From Frankia umida (GTDB taxonomy: Bacteria; Actinomycetota; Actinomycetes; Frankiales; Frankiaceae): 64,000 bases of DNA. This document shows positions 24,683 through 33,369 of the stretch, piece after piece (the stretch's first letter is position 1; every line of letters begins with the position of its first letter). The notes beneath the pieces were generated by a model, which saw nothing but the letters and a program-made list of their open reading frames with translations, searched no databases and was not told the origin of the DNA. Location of the stretch: NCBI RefSeq assembly GCF_023242945.1, contig NZ_JALKFT010000006.1, positions 224,284-288,283 of the forward strand, written 5' to 3'. The translations under genes were made by a program, and so were the position numbers.

Positions 24683-25270
24683 ATGTCTTTGACAGTTGCC
24701 CTTGTGTCTGCCGCCACCGAGAGTGGTGGCCATGACGAGAACGTCCTGATCCCGCCGCTGAGCGAACTGATCATCGGCACGCTGGCGTTCGGGCTGCTGG
24801 TGGCCTTCTTCTTCTGGAAGATCCGCCCGCAGGTCTCGAAGGTCTATCAGGAGCGCACCGACCGCATCGAGGGTGGGCTGGCCCGCGCCGAGGCGGCACA
24901 GCGTGAGGCACAGGCGCTGCTGGAGGAGTACCGCGCCCAGCTCGCCGAGGCCAGGGCCGAAGCAGCGCGCATCCGGGACGAAGCGCGCAGCGAAGGTCTG
25001 CAGATCACCGCGGGTCTCCGGGACGAGGCCCAGCGGGAGATCATCGAACTGCGGGCGCGAGCCGATGCCCAGCTCGCGGCCGACCGGGCACAGATCGTCG
25101 CCCAGGTTCGTCGGGAAGTCGGGGACCTCGCCGTCGAACTGGCGTCGAAGATCGTGGGCTACCAGGTGGAGAGCACGACCACCCAGAGCCGGCTGATCGA
25201 CGACTTCATCGCCGCGCTGGACAACTCGGCCGCGGGTAGCACTGCCGCGCCGGTCGGGCCGGGGGGCTGA
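24683..25270 (+). CDS. atpF: ATP synthase subunit b
   Basis: 195 residues. One N-terminal membrane helix (LSELIIGTLAFGLLVAFFFW, about residues 26-45), then a long charged coiled coil rich in Ala/Arg/Glu (TDRIEGGLARAEAAQREAQA onward) that forms the peripheral stalk. The C-terminal part (VGDLAVELASKIVGYQVE) meets subunit delta. Only one b gene is seen, so the stalk is probably a homodimer. Good ribosome binding site GGGGGAG. Confidence 0.96.
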   Translation: MSLTVALVSAATESGGHDENVLIPPLSELIIGTLAFGLLVAFFFWKIRPQVSKVYQERTDRIEGGLARAEAAQREAQALLEEYRAQLAEARAEAARIRDEARSEGLQITAGLRDEAQREIIELRARADAQLAADRAQIVAQVRREVGDLAVELASKIVGYQVESTTTQSRLIDDFIAALDNSAAGSTAAPVGPGG

Positions 25271-25272
25271 CG

Positions 25273-26109
25273 GTGGAGGGAGCCAGCAGGCATGGCCTCG
25301 CCGCCGCCCGGGCCACCCTCGACCAGGTGATGGCGACTCCGGTCGGCGTCACCGCGGCCAGCGCCGCCGATGCCGCGCGGGTCGCCGCGGACCTGCGCTC
25401 CGTCGCCGCGCTGCTTGGCCGTGAACCGACCGTGCGCCGGGCGTTCACCGACCCCGGCGCGCCGGTCGCGGCCCGCACCGATCTGGCCGCCCGGCTGTTC
25501 GCTGGTCAGCTCGCCCCCGCGAGCCTGACCATCGTGCAGGCCGCGGTCAGCGCCCGCTGGTCGCGGCAGACCGATCTGCGCTTCGCGCTGCTCGAGCTGA
25601 GCGTCGAGGCGCTGCTGGTCGAGGCCGAGCGGGACGGGGCGTTGGAGGAGGTCGAGGACGAGCTGTTCCGGTTCGGTCGGATTCTCGGTCAGAACTCGCA
25701 GCTCGCGCTCGCCCTCACCGACCCGGCCGCGCCCACGGAGCTCAAGAACGGGCTGCTGGCCCGCCTGCTGTCCGGGCGGGCCCATCCGGTGACCCTCAAG
25801 CTCGCCGAGCAGGCCGCGGCCGACCGGGTGCACGGCGATGTCGAACGGCGCCTGGCTGACTTCAGCCGGATCGCCGCGGCCCGCCGGGACCGGGTCGTCG
25901 CGGTCGTCCGTTCGGCGGTGCCGCTGTCCGACGAGGTGGTCACCCGCCTGGGCGCCGCCGTCAGCCGGTACTTCGGTCGCCAGATCCAACTCCAGGTAGA
26001 CCTCGATCCCACGCTGCTCGGCGGGGTCGTGGTACAGGTCGGTGACGAGGTGGTCGACGGCAGCGTGTTGCGCCGTCTGGTCGCCGCGCGCCGGGCGATG
26101 CTCCGGTAG
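25273..26109 (+). CDS. atpH: ATP synthase subunit delta
   Basis: 278 residues, the long actinobacterial form (E. coli delta is 177). The C-terminal half has the delta/OSCP fold with SRIAAARRDRVVAVVRSAVPL and LLGGVVVQVGDEVVDGSVLR. The N-terminal half carries the six-helix bundle that caps F1. In mycobacteria the b and delta functions are fused in one gene; here b and delta remain separate, so this is the plain long form. GTG start two bases after the atpF stop. Confidence 0.93.
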   Translation: MEGASRHGLAAARATLDQVMATPVGVTAASAADAARVAADLRSVAALLGREPTVRRAFTDPGAPVAARTDLAARLFAGQLAPASLTIVQAAVSARWSRQTDLRFALLELSVEALLVEAERDGALEEVEDELFRFGRILGQNSQLALALTDPAAPTELKNGLLARLLSGRAHPVTLKLAEQAAADRVHGDVERRLADFSRIAAARRDRVVAVVRSAVPLSDEVVTRLGAAVSRYFGRQIQLQVDLDPTLLGGVVVQVGDEVVDGSVLRRLVAARRAMLR

Positions 26110-26193
26110 TCGCCGTGGCGATCATGAACCTGCCTGCGACGAACCCTGCCAGCGACGAACCCCGCCAGCGATGCACGACGAAGGACGTAAGCG

Positions 26194-27771
26194 ATGACTG
26201 AGCTCTCCATCCGGCCGGAGGAGATCCGCGACGCCCTACGGGAGTACGTCGACTCCTTCCAGGCCACCTCCGCCGGTCGGGAGGAGGTCGGCCGGGTCGT
26301 CGTCACCGGCGACGGAATCGCCCGGGTCGAGGGTCTGCCGCACACGATGACCAACGAGCTGCTCGAGTTCGAAGGCGGCGTGCTCGGTCTCGCGCTGAAC
26401 CTCGAGGTCGGCGAGATCGGTAGCGTCATCCTCGGCGACGCCGAGCACATCCAGGAGGGCCAGGAGGTCCGCCGCACCGGCGAGATCCTCGCGGTCCCGG
26501 TCGGCGACGGCTTCCTCGGCCGCGTGGTCGACCCGCTCGGGCGGCCGATCGACGGCCTCGGCGAGATCCAGACCGAGGGCACCCGTGCCCTCGAGCTGCA
26601 GGCGCCGACGGTCGTCCAGCGCCAGCCGGTCAAGGAGCCGCTGCAGACCGGCATCAAGGCGATCGACGCCATGACCGCCATCGGCCGCGGCCAGCGCCAG
26701 CTGATCATCGGTGACCGGCAGACCGGCAAGACCACGGTGGCCATCGACGCGATCATCAACCAGCGTGACAACTGGGAATCCGGCGACCCGAAGCGCCAGG
26801 TCAAGTGCGTCTACGTGGCCATCGGCCAGAAGAAGTCGACCATCCGCGAGGTGGTGAACACCCTGGAGGAGGCCGGCGCGCTGGCCTACACCACCATCGT
26901 CGCCGCCCCCGCGGACGAGCCGGCCGGCTTCAAGTACATCGCCCCCTACTCGGGTTCGGCGATCGCCCAGCACTGGATGTACAACGGCCAGCACGCGCTG
27001 ATCGTGTTCGACGACCTGTCCAAGCAGGCCGAGGCGTACCGGGCGATCTCGCTGCTGCTGCGCCGCCCGCCGGGCCGTGAGGCCTACCCCGGCGACGTGT
27101 TCTACCTGCACTCCCGTCTGCTGGAGCGCTGCGCGAAGCTGTCCGACGAGCTGGGCGGCGGATCGCTGACCGGGCTGCCGATCATCGAGACGAAGGCCAG
27201 CGACATCTCGGCCTACATCCCGACGAACGTCATCTCGATCACCGACGGCCAGGTCTTCCTGGAGTCGGACCTGTTCAACCAGGGTGTCCGTCCGGCCATC
27301 AACGTCGGCACCTCGGTGTCGCGGGTCGGCGGGTCCGCACAGACCAAGGCGATGAAGTCCGTCGCCGGCCGGCTGCGCCTGGACCTCGCCCAGTACCGCG
27401 AGCTGGAGGCGTTCTCCGCCTTCGGTTCCGACCTGGACAAGGCCTCCCGGGACCAGCTGGCCCGGGGCGCGCGGCTGGTCGAGCTGCTCAAGCAGCCGCA
27501 GAACCAGCCGTACGCCAGCGAGCGGCAGGTCGTGTCGCTCTGGGCCGGCACCACGGGCAAGCTCGACGACGTGCCGGTGGGCGAGATCCGCCGGTTCGAG
27601 CGGGAGTTCCTCGACTACGTCGGCCGCTCGCACGGCACGATCTTCGATTCGATCATCGCCACCGGCAAGCTCGGGGACGACACGGTCTCCTCGCTCGAGA
27701 CGGCCATCGCCACCTTCAAGAACCAGTTCACGCTGGCCGACGGGCAGCCGCTGGCCCGGAACGAGGGCTGA
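26194..27771 (+). CDS. atpA: ATP synthase subunit alpha
   Basis: 525 residues. Non-catalytic nucleotide-binding subunit of F1. Walker A is GDRQTGKTT (about residues 173-181), the DELSD-type loop is SKQAEAYRAISLLLRRPPGR, and the alpha signature PAINVGTSVSRVGGSAQ is near residue 370. The N-terminal beta barrel and C-terminal helical domain are complete. It does not carry the long C-terminal inhibitory extension of mycobacterial alpha, as far as length and end (ADGQPLARNEG) show. Confidence 0.97.
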   Translation: MTELSIRPEEIRDALREYVDSFQATSAGREEVGRVVVTGDGIARVEGLPHTMTNELLEFEGGVLGLALNLEVGEIGSVILGDAEHIQEGQEVRRTGEILAVPVGDGFLGRVVDPLGRPIDGLGEIQTEGTRALELQAPTVVQRQPVKEPLQTGIKAIDAMTAIGRGQRQLIIGDRQTGKTTVAIDAIINQRDNWESGDPKRQVKCVYVAIGQKKSTIREVVNTLEEAGALAYTTIVAAPADEPAGFKYIAPYSGSAIAQHWMYNGQHALIVFDDLSKQAEAYRAISLLLRRPPGREAYPGDVFYLHSRLLERCAKLSDELGGGSLTGLPIIETKASDISAYIPTNVISITDGQVFLESDLFNQGVRPAINVGTSVSRVGGSAQTKAMKSVAGRLRLDLAQYRELEAFSAFGSDLDKASRDQLARGARLVELLKQPQNQPYASERQVVSLWAGTTGKLDDVPVGEIRRFEREFLDYVGRSHGTIFDSIIATGKLGDDTVSSLETAIATFKNQFTLADGQPLARNEG

Positions 27772-27774
27772 TCC

Positions 27775-28683
27775 GTGGCGGGGCAGCTTCGTGAGTACCG
27801 GCGGCGCATCCGCTCGGTGCAGTCGACGAAGAAGATCACCAAGGCGATGGAGCTGATCGCCGCCTCCCGGATCGCCAAGGCGCGAGCCCGGGTCGCGGCG
27901 GCCCGCCCGTACGCCGAGGAGATCACCCGGGTGATCGAGGCGGTGGCGTCGCAGTCGACGACCAGCCACCCGCTGACCACCGGCCGGGAGAACCCCACCC
28001 GGGTCGCGGTCGTCGTGGTCACCAGCGACCGTGGTCTGGCCGGCGGGTACAGCTCGAACGCGCTCAAGCGGGCGGGTGAGCTCACCGAGACGCTGCGCGC
28101 CGAGGGCAAGGACATCGAGCTGCACGTCGTCGGCCGTAAGGGAGTCGGGTACTACCGCTTCCGCGGCCGCACGATCAACGGCGAGTACACCGGGTTCTCC
28201 GAGCAGCCGTCCTACGCCGACGCCAAGTCGGTCGCCGACGCGCTGATCTCGTCGTTCGTCGCCGGCGGCGAGGACGGCGGGGTCGACGAGATCCACCTGG
28301 TGCACACCGAGTACGTCTCGGCGCTGACCCAGACGGCCGTCGCGAACCGGCTGCTGCCGAAGGCGATCGGCGAGTCGGACGGGGCGGCCCCCGCCTCGTC
28401 CTCCGGCACGCCGCTGCCCCAGTACGAGTTCGAGCCGTCGGCCGAGGCGGTGCTCGACGCGCTGCTGCCCCGGTACGTCGAAAGCCGGCTCTACGCGGCG
28501 CTGCTGGAATCGGCCGCGTCGGAGTCCGCCGCGCGGCAGCGGGCGATGAAGTCGGCCACGGACAACGCCGAGGACCTCGCCCGGATCTACAGCCGCCTGG
28601 CCAACCGGGCCCGGCAGGACGCCATCACCCAGGAGATCTCCGAGATCGTCGGTGGGGCGAACGCCCTTGCCTCGGCCGGCTGA
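27775..28683 (+). CDS. atpG: ATP synthase subunit gamma
   Basis: 302 residues. Central rotor shaft. N-terminal helix (LREYRRRIRSVQSTKKITKA) and C-terminal helix (MKSATDNAEDLARIYSRLAN, then ARQDAITQEISEIVGGANAL) form the coiled coil inside the alpha3beta3 ring; the middle Rossmann-like part has VVTSDRGLAGGYSSNALKRA. The internal insertion SDGAAPASSSGTPLPQ matches the loop typical of actinobacterial gamma. GTG start three bases after the atpA stop. Confidence 0.96.
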   Translation: MAGQLREYRRRIRSVQSTKKITKAMELIAASRIAKARARVAAARPYAEEITRVIEAVASQSTTSHPLTTGRENPTRVAVVVVTSDRGLAGGYSSNALKRAGELTETLRAEGKDIELHVVGRKGVGYYRFRGRTINGEYTGFSEQPSYADAKSVADALISSFVAGGEDGGVDEIHLVHTEYVSALTQTAVANRLLPKAIGESDGAAPASSSGTPLPQYEFEPSAEAVLDALLPRYVESRLYAALLESAASESAARQRAMKSATDNAEDLARIYSRLANRARQDAITQEISEIVGGANALASAG

Positions 28684-28742
28684 TCACCTTCGGGCCGGCA
28701 ACCGGCACTAACGGAACGATCGCAACGTTGTAAGACGGTACG

Positions 28743-28784
28743 GCGCCGGTGTAGCGGGCTGGGACGAGCCCGCCGCGCCGGCGC
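28743..28784 (+). other. Two-tier hairpin between atpG and atpD
   Basis: Inner stem GCGGGCT (28754-28760) with AGCCCGC (28767-28773), outer stem GCGCCGG (28743-28749) with CCGGCGC (28778-28784), separated by a 4-by-4 internal loop. The 173-bp gap between atpG and atpD is the longest inside the operon; the structure could be a processing or partial termination site. Confidence 0.5.
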
Positions 28785-28856
28785 AGTGCCCCAGGTGCCA
28801 GAGAACGGCTAGCCCGAGGCTGCGGCGACGGGCAACGATGGGAAACTGAGGACGCC

Positions 28857-30296
28857 ATGACCGTCACCACCAGCTCGCCGGCTGCGGCGGAGGGCCGGGC
28901 CCCGGGAGTCGGCCGGGTCGCCCGAGTCATCGGACCGGTCGTCGACGTGGAGTTCGCACCAGACGAGCTCCCCGAGATCTATCAGGCACTCGAGGTCGAC
29001 CGCACAATCGGCGGCCAGACCCTGACGCTGACCCTCGAGGTCGCCCAGCACATCGGTGACAACACCGTGCGGGCCATCTCGATGCAGCAGACCGACGGCC
29101 TCGTGCGCGGCGCACCCGTGCGCGACACCGGAGCCCCGATCTCCGTTCCGGTCGGCGATGCCACCAAGGGGCACGTGTTCAACGTGCTCGGCACCCCGCT
29201 CGACGTCGACAAGGTCGACGCGGAGACCCGCTGGCCGATCCACCGCTCGGCCCCGGCGTTCGACCAGCTCGAGTCGAAGACCGAGATGTTCACCACCGGC
29301 ATCAAGGTCATCGACCTGCTCGCCCCGTACGTGCGCGGTGGCAAGATCGGCCTGTTCGGCGGTGCGGGCGTCGGCAAGACCGTCATCATCCAGGAGATGA
29401 TCCGCCGGGTCGCCAAGGAGTTCGGTGGCGTGTCGGTGTTCGCCGGGGTCGGCGAGCGCACCCGCGAGGGTAACGACCTGTTCCTGGAGATGACCGAGGC
29501 CGGCGTCATCGAGGACACCGCCCTGGTGTTCGGCCAGATGGACGAGCCGCCCGGCACCCGGCTGCGGGTGGCGCTGGGCGCCCTCACCATGGCCGAGTAC
29601 TTCCGCGATGTCCAGAAGCAGGACGTGCTGCTGTTCATCGACAACATCTTCCGGTTCACCCAGGCCGGTTCCGAGGTGTCGACCCTGCTCGGCCGGATGC
29701 CGTCGGCCGTGGGCTACCAGCCCACCCTGGCCGACGAGATGGGCGTCCTGCAGGAGCGGATCACCTCCACCCGCGGTCACTCGATCACCTCGCTGCAGGC
29801 GATCTACGTCCCCGCGGACGACCTGACCGACCCGGCGCCGGCGACGACGTTCACCCACCTCGACGCCCAGACGGTGCTCGACCGGTCGATCTCCGACCTC
29901 GGTATCTACCCCGCGGTCAGCCCGCTGGACTCCAACTCCCGCATCCTCGACCCGCGCTACATCGGGCAGGAGCACTACGACACCGCCCGCGAGGTCCAGC
30001 GCATCCTGCAGCGCTACAAGGACCTCCAGGACATCATCGCCATCCTCGGCATCGACGAGCTCTCCGAAGAGGACAAGATCCTCGTCAACCGGGCTCGGCG
30101 TATCCAGCGGTTCCTGTCGCAGCCGTTCTTCGTCGCGGAGCAGTTCACCAACATCCCCGGCAAGTTCGTCCCGCTGGACGAGACGATCGACTCGTTCAAG
30201 CGGCTCACCCAGGGCGACTTCGACCACCTGCCCGAGCAGGCGTTCTTCATGTGCGGTGGTATCGAGGAAGCCGAGAAGAACGCCGAGAACCTCTGA
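28857..30296 (+). CDS. atpD: ATP synthase subunit beta
   Basis: 479 residues. Catalytic subunit of F1. Walker A is FGGAGVGKTVIIQEM (about residues 165-179), the catalytic Glu is in GVGERTREGND, Walker B is DVLLFIDNIFRFTQAG, and the beta signature is PAVSPLDSNSR. DELSEEDKILVNRARR is the lever segment touched by gamma. ATG start with GGGAAACTGAGGACGCC upstream. The stop overlaps atpC by one base. Confidence 0.98.
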   Translation: MTVTTSSPAAAEGRAPGVGRVARVIGPVVDVEFAPDELPEIYQALEVDRTIGGQTLTLTLEVAQHIGDNTVRAISMQQTDGLVRGAPVRDTGAPISVPVGDATKGHVFNVLGTPLDVDKVDAETRWPIHRSAPAFDQLESKTEMFTTGIKVIDLLAPYVRGGKIGLFGGAGVGKTVIIQEMIRRVAKEFGGVSVFAGVGERTREGNDLFLEMTEAGVIEDTALVFGQMDEPPGTRLRVALGALTMAEYFRDVQKQDVLLFIDNIFRFTQAGSEVSTLLGRMPSAVGYQPTLADEMGVLQERITSTRGHSITSLQAIYVPADDLTDPAPATTFTHLDAQTVLDRSISDLGIYPAVSPLDSNSRILDPRYIGQEHYDTAREVQRILQRYKDLQDIIAILGIDELSEEDKILVNRARRIQRFLSQPFFVAEQFTNIPGKFVPLDETIDSFKRLTQGDFDHLPEQAFFMCGGIEEAEKNAENL

Positions 30297-30556
30297 TGCC
30301 CATCCGGGTCGCGATCGTCTCGCCCGAGCAGGAGGTGTGGTCCGGCGACGCCGACATGGTGATCGCCCGCACCACCGACGGTGACCTCGGTGTACTGCCC
30401 GGCCACGTGCCGCTGCTGGGGGTCCTGGCCCCCGGTGGCACCGTCCGGGTGAAGACCGGCGGTCAGGAGATCTCCGCGGCGGTCGACGGTGGCTTCATCT
30501 CCGTCACCCACTCCGGCGTCAGCATCCTGGCCGAAACCGCCACTCTGAGCAGCTGA
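30296..30556 (+). CDS. atpC: ATP synthase subunit epsilon, N-terminal domain only
   Basis: 86 residues from ATG 30296, which shares one base with the atpD stop. The whole beta-sandwich domain is present (VAIVSPEQEVWSGDADMVIA, GDLGVLPGHVPLL, VDGGFISVTHSGVSILAETA). The protein then stops at LSS, so the C-terminal two-helix domain of about 35-50 residues found in E. coli (139 residues) and mycobacterial (121) epsilon is absent. No helix-coding sequence follows in any frame. The rotor foot can form, but ATP-hydrolysis inhibition by the extended C-terminal helices cannot occur. Confidence 0.93.
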   Translation: MPIRVAIVSPEQEVWSGDADMVIARTTDGDLGVLPGHVPLLGVLAPGGTVRVKTGGQEISAAVDGGFISVTHSGVSILAETATLSS

Positions 30557-30636
30557 CCACCACACCGAACAGCTGACCACCGCCTGGATCGGCTGGCCGT
30601 CCCGGTCAGCTGGGCGGCTGGGCGGCTGGCGGTTCC

Positions 30637-30662
30637 GACCGGCTGGCTCACGTCAGCCGGTC
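30637..30662 (+). terminator. First hairpin after atpC
   Basis: GACCGGCTG (30637-30645) and CAGCCGGTC (30654-30662), a perfect 9-bp stem with an 8-nt loop. No T-run. Confidence 0.55.
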
Positions 30663-30671
30663 GGGTATCTC

Positions 30672-30707
30672 ACGGGCGCGTTCCTCGCACGACGGGGACG
30701 CGCCCGT
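30672..30707. terminator. Second hairpin, shared terminator of converging genes
   Basis: ACGGGCGCGT (30672-30681) and ACGCGCCCGT (30698-30707), a perfect 10-bp stem with a 16-nt loop. It lies between the atp operon and the converging cobalamin adenosyltransferase gene, so it may serve both. Confidence 0.6.
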
Positions 30708-30815
30708 CGCACGTCCACCCGGGATGTGACCGGCCCCGGCCGGCGCGCGCCGTGGCGCCTCACCACCACCGCCGGCCGCGCACGGCCTCTGGCTCCCACG
30801 CGGGGGAGCCGGTGA

Positions 30816-31388
30816 TCAGGCGTGGGCCGCGGGTCGCCAGAGGATGTCGCCGCCGGGGTTCGCGATGCGGGCGAGGATGAACAGAAGGTCCGAGAGCCGG
30901 TTGAGGTAACGGGCCGGCAGGGGACCGGTGTGCTCCGGGTCGGCCTCGAGCAGCGCCCAGACCGACCGCTCGGCCCGCCGGGCGACCGTGCGGGCGGTGT
31001 GCAGCAGAGCGGCGCCCGGTGTCCCACCGGGGAGGATGAACGAGGCGAGCTTCGGCAGATCGGCGTTGAACCGGTCGCAGGCCTCCTCCAGCCGGTCGAC
31101 ATAGCCCTCGGTGATCCGCAGCGGCGGATACGGCGGGTCCGCCACGACCGGGGTGCACAGGTCGGCGCCGACGTCGAACAGGTCGTTCTGGACCTGCCCG
31201 AGCACGGTGCGCACCTCGTCCGCCAGCCCGCCGAGGGCCAGCGCCACGCCTATCGCCGCGTTCGCCTCGTCGACGTCGGCGTAGGCGGCCAGCCGCGGAT
31301 CCGTCTTCACCACCCGGGACATGTCACCGAGCGCCGTCGTCCCGTCGTCACCGGTACGGGTGTAGATCCGGGTCAGGTGTACCGCCAT
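30816..31388 (-). CDS. PduO-type ATP:cob(I)alamin adenosyltransferase
   Basis: 190 residues. Transfers the adenosyl group of ATP to reduced cobalamin, giving adenosylcobalamin. Family motifs: IYTRTGDDGTTAL at the N-terminus (ATP site), FILPGGTPGAALLHTARTVA and RRAERSVWALLEAD (helix with the conserved Arg-x-x-Glu), and RYLNRLSDLLFILARIAN. It is convergent with the atp operon, as Rv1314c is in M. tuberculosis. The cofactor it makes is needed by the ethylmalonyl-CoA mutase encoded 3.2 kb away. Confidence 0.95.
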   Translation of the reverse strand: MAVHLTRIYTRTGDDGTTALGDMSRVVKTDPRLAAYADVDEANAAIGVALALGGLADEVRTVLGQVQNDLFDVGADLCTPVVADPPYPPLRITEGYVDRLEEACDRFNADLPKLASFILPGGTPGAALLHTARTVARRAERSVWALLEADPEHTGPLPARYLNRLSDLLFILARIANPGGDILWRPAAHA

Positions 31389-31447
31389 GCCCCCAGTCTA
31401 GGAAGCGGGCCGGCCCGACGCGCGGACGCGAAGCCAACGGTTCGAAG

Positions 31448-31561
31448 GTGTTCGCGGTGCGGGTGGCGGACGCTCTGGCGGGCCGGGATGAGGCGTTCGT
31501 GCGGGTGCACGACGGGGTGTCGGTCCTGGCGGAGGGCGCTGGGGGACAAGGCGATTACTAG
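31448..31561 (+). other. Possible small ORF or gene fragment, 37 codons
   Basis: GTG 31448 opens a short frame (VFAVRVADALAGRDEAFVRV then HDGVSVLAEGAGGQGDY) with strong G+C bias at third positions. No ribosome binding site is evident and I recognise no family; it may be the tail of a decayed gene between the divergent adenosyltransferase and murA genes. Confidence 0.2.
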
Positions 31562-31614
31562 GTGTGCTTATGGTCAAAGTGGTGGGGGCCGGTGAAGATC
31601 TTCCGGCCAGGACC

Positions 31615-31620
31615 TAGCAT
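31615..31620 (+). promoter_or_regulatory. -10 box TAGCAT of leaderless murA
   Basis: TAGCAT ends eight bases before GTG 31629, leaving no room for a ribosome binding site; murA is probably translated from a leaderless mRNA. Confidence 0.45.
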
Positions 31621-31628
31621 CGAGATCC

Positions 31629-32933
31629 GTGGAACGCTTCGTGGTGACTGGCGGCACCCGGTTGATCGGTGAGGTCGCCGTTCCGGGTGCGAAGAACTCG
31701 GTGCTGAAGTTGATGGCCGCGAGTCTGTTGGCTCCCGGCCGGACGGTCCTGACAGCCGTCCCCGACATCCTTGACGTGACGGTGATGGCGGACGTGCTCA
31801 CGGGGCTGGGTGCCACCGTGAGCCGGCACCGGGAGTGGGAGACACCCTCGGGGGGCGGCGCGGCGGGCGGGCGGTTGTGCATCGACATGCCCGAGGACGC
31901 CGGGGGAGCCGCCGATGGTGATCTGGTGCGGCGCATCCGGGCGTCCGTGGCGGTGCTCGGGCCGTTGGTGGCGCGCCGCGGTGAGGCGCGGGTGGCGCTG
32001 CCCGGTGGGGACGCGATCGGGTCGCGGGCGCTGGACATCCACGTCAACGGGCTGACCCAGCTCGGTGCGGTGGTGGACGTGGAGGACGGGGTGCTCGTCG
32101 CGCGCACCGACGGGCGGTTGCAGGGGGCGTCGATCTGGCTGGACTTTCCCAGCGTCGGCGCCACCGAGAACCTGGTGATGGCGGCGGTGCTGGCGAAGGG
32201 CACGACCGTCATCGACAACGCCGCGCGCGAGCCGGAGATCGCCGACCTGTGCGCGATGCTGACGGCGATGGGGGCGCAGATCGGTGGGGCGGGGTCGTCC
32301 ACGCTCGTGGTGGACGGGGTGGACGGGCTGTCCGCCGTGGAGCACGAGACGGTGGCGGATCGGATCGTCGCCGGGACGTACGCGGTCGGCGCGCTGATGA
32401 CCGGCGGGGACGTGCTGATCCGTGGCGGTCGGGTGGAGCATCTCGCGATCGTGTTGGAGAAGCTGGTCGAGGCCGGCGCGCAGGTCGACGTGCGCGGGGA
32501 CGGGTTTCGGGTGGCAGGGTCGCAGCGGCCGCGTTCGATCGACGTGGTGACCCTGCCGTACCCGGGGTTCCCGACGGATCTGCTGCCGCAGGTGATCGCG
32601 TTGGAGGCGATCAGCTCCGGCACGTCGCTGATCACCGAGAACGTGTTCGACAGTCGGTTCGTGTTCTGCCGGGAGCTGCACACACTGGGCGCCGATCTGC
32701 GTACCGACGGCCATCACGTCATCGTGCGCCAGGCCGCTCGGCTGACCGGTACGCGGGTGATGGCCTCGGACGTGCGGGCGGGGGCGGCCCTGGTGCTCGC
32801 GGGTCTGGTCGCCGACGGGGTCACCGAGGTGACCGAGGTGCACCACATCGACCGCGGCTACGCCCATTTCGTCGAGGATCTGCGGGCGTTGGGCGCCGAC
32901 ATCACCCGCGTCCGGGACCGCGCGGTCGCCTGA
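31629..32933 (+). CDS. murA: UDP-N-acetylglucosamine 1-carboxyvinyltransferase (MurA), Asp-type
   Basis: 434 residues. Adds enolpyruvate from PEP to UDP-GlcNAc, the first committed step of peptidoglycan synthesis. VPGAKNSVLKLMAASLLAPG carries the conserved Lys-Asn, and FPTDLLPQVIALEAIS is the domain hinge. The catalytic loop reads RVALPGGDAIGSRALDIH: Asp128 stands where E. coli MurA has Cys115, the target of fosfomycin. Asp-type MurA is active and intrinsically fosfomycin-resistant, as in mycobacteria. A 20-residue Gly/Glu-rich insertion precedes the loop. Same neighbourhood as Rv1315. Confidence 0.95.
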   Translation: MERFVVTGGTRLIGEVAVPGAKNSVLKLMAASLLAPGRTVLTAVPDILDVTVMADVLTGLGATVSRHREWETPSGGGAAGGRLCIDMPEDAGGAADGDLVRRIRASVAVLGPLVARRGEARVALPGGDAIGSRALDIHVNGLTQLGAVVDVEDGVLVARTDGRLQGASIWLDFPSVGATENLVMAAVLAKGTTVIDNAAREPEIADLCAMLTAMGAQIGGAGSSTLVVDGVDGLSAVEHETVADRIVAGTYAVGALMTGGDVLIRGGRVEHLAIVLEKLVEAGAQVDVRGDGFRVAGSQRPRSIDVVTLPYPGFPTDLLPQVIALEAISSGTSLITENVFDSRFVFCRELHTLGADLRTDGHHVIVRQAARLTGTRVMASDVRAGAALVLAGLVADGVTEVTEVHHIDRGYAHFVEDLRALGADITRVRDRAVA

Positions 32934-32991
32934 AGGTGCCACCGGTCATCCACTCATCCGCCGCTCGGGTGGGAGAGCCGGCGCCGCGGGG

Positions 32992-33369
32992 TCAGGCGTA
33001 GGGGAGCTGACCGCCGCGGGGCGGGTGCAGGGTGCGGGTGGCGCGGGCGGCGTCCACGCCGAAGACGAGCACGTGGCGGCGGTGGCGCGGGCGGGACAGG
33101 ATGTTGCCGGACGCGTCGATGTGCAGCGGGGTCATCGCCATCGCCCACGTGGAGCGGATGCCCTGGGTGCACAGGACCGCCTGGGCGAGGGTCACCTCGG
33201 CCGGGGTGTCGACGATGGCGACGGGCACGAGCAGCCCGAAGTCGTGACCGAGCGGGATACCGCGGGGCAGGGCCCGCAGCGGAGTGCTCGCCCACCGCGC
33301 CGCGATGAGCAGCAGCCCCAGTACCACCACCAGCACCGTCGGCCCGATGAGGAACTCCGCCGTGTTCAC
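32992..33369 (-). CDS. Membrane-anchored DUF2007-like protein
   Basis: 125 residues from GTG 33369. An N-terminal membrane helix (EFLIGPTVLVVVLGLLLIAA, about residues 4-23) is followed by a soluble domain with LVPVAIVDTPAEVTLAQAVL then CTQGIRSTWA. This resembles DUF2007 (putative signal-transducing proteins, with a helix ending in an L...GI motif). The C-terminus is basic (RPRHRRHVLVFGVDAARATR). It converges with murA, whose stop is 58 bp away. The function is unknown; the domain call is by eye. Confidence 0.65.
   Translation of the reverse strand: MNTAEFLIGPTVLVVVLGLLLIAARWASTPLRALPRGIPLGHDFGLLVPVAIVDTPAEVTLAQAVLCTQGIRSTWAMAMTPLHIDASGNILSRPRHRRHVLVFGVDAARATRTLHPPRGGQLPYA

Noticed and set aside
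26236..28305. Long minus-strand frame opposite atpA and atpG
   Set aside because: Mirror of conserved ATP synthase genes; typical false frame in high-GC DNA.
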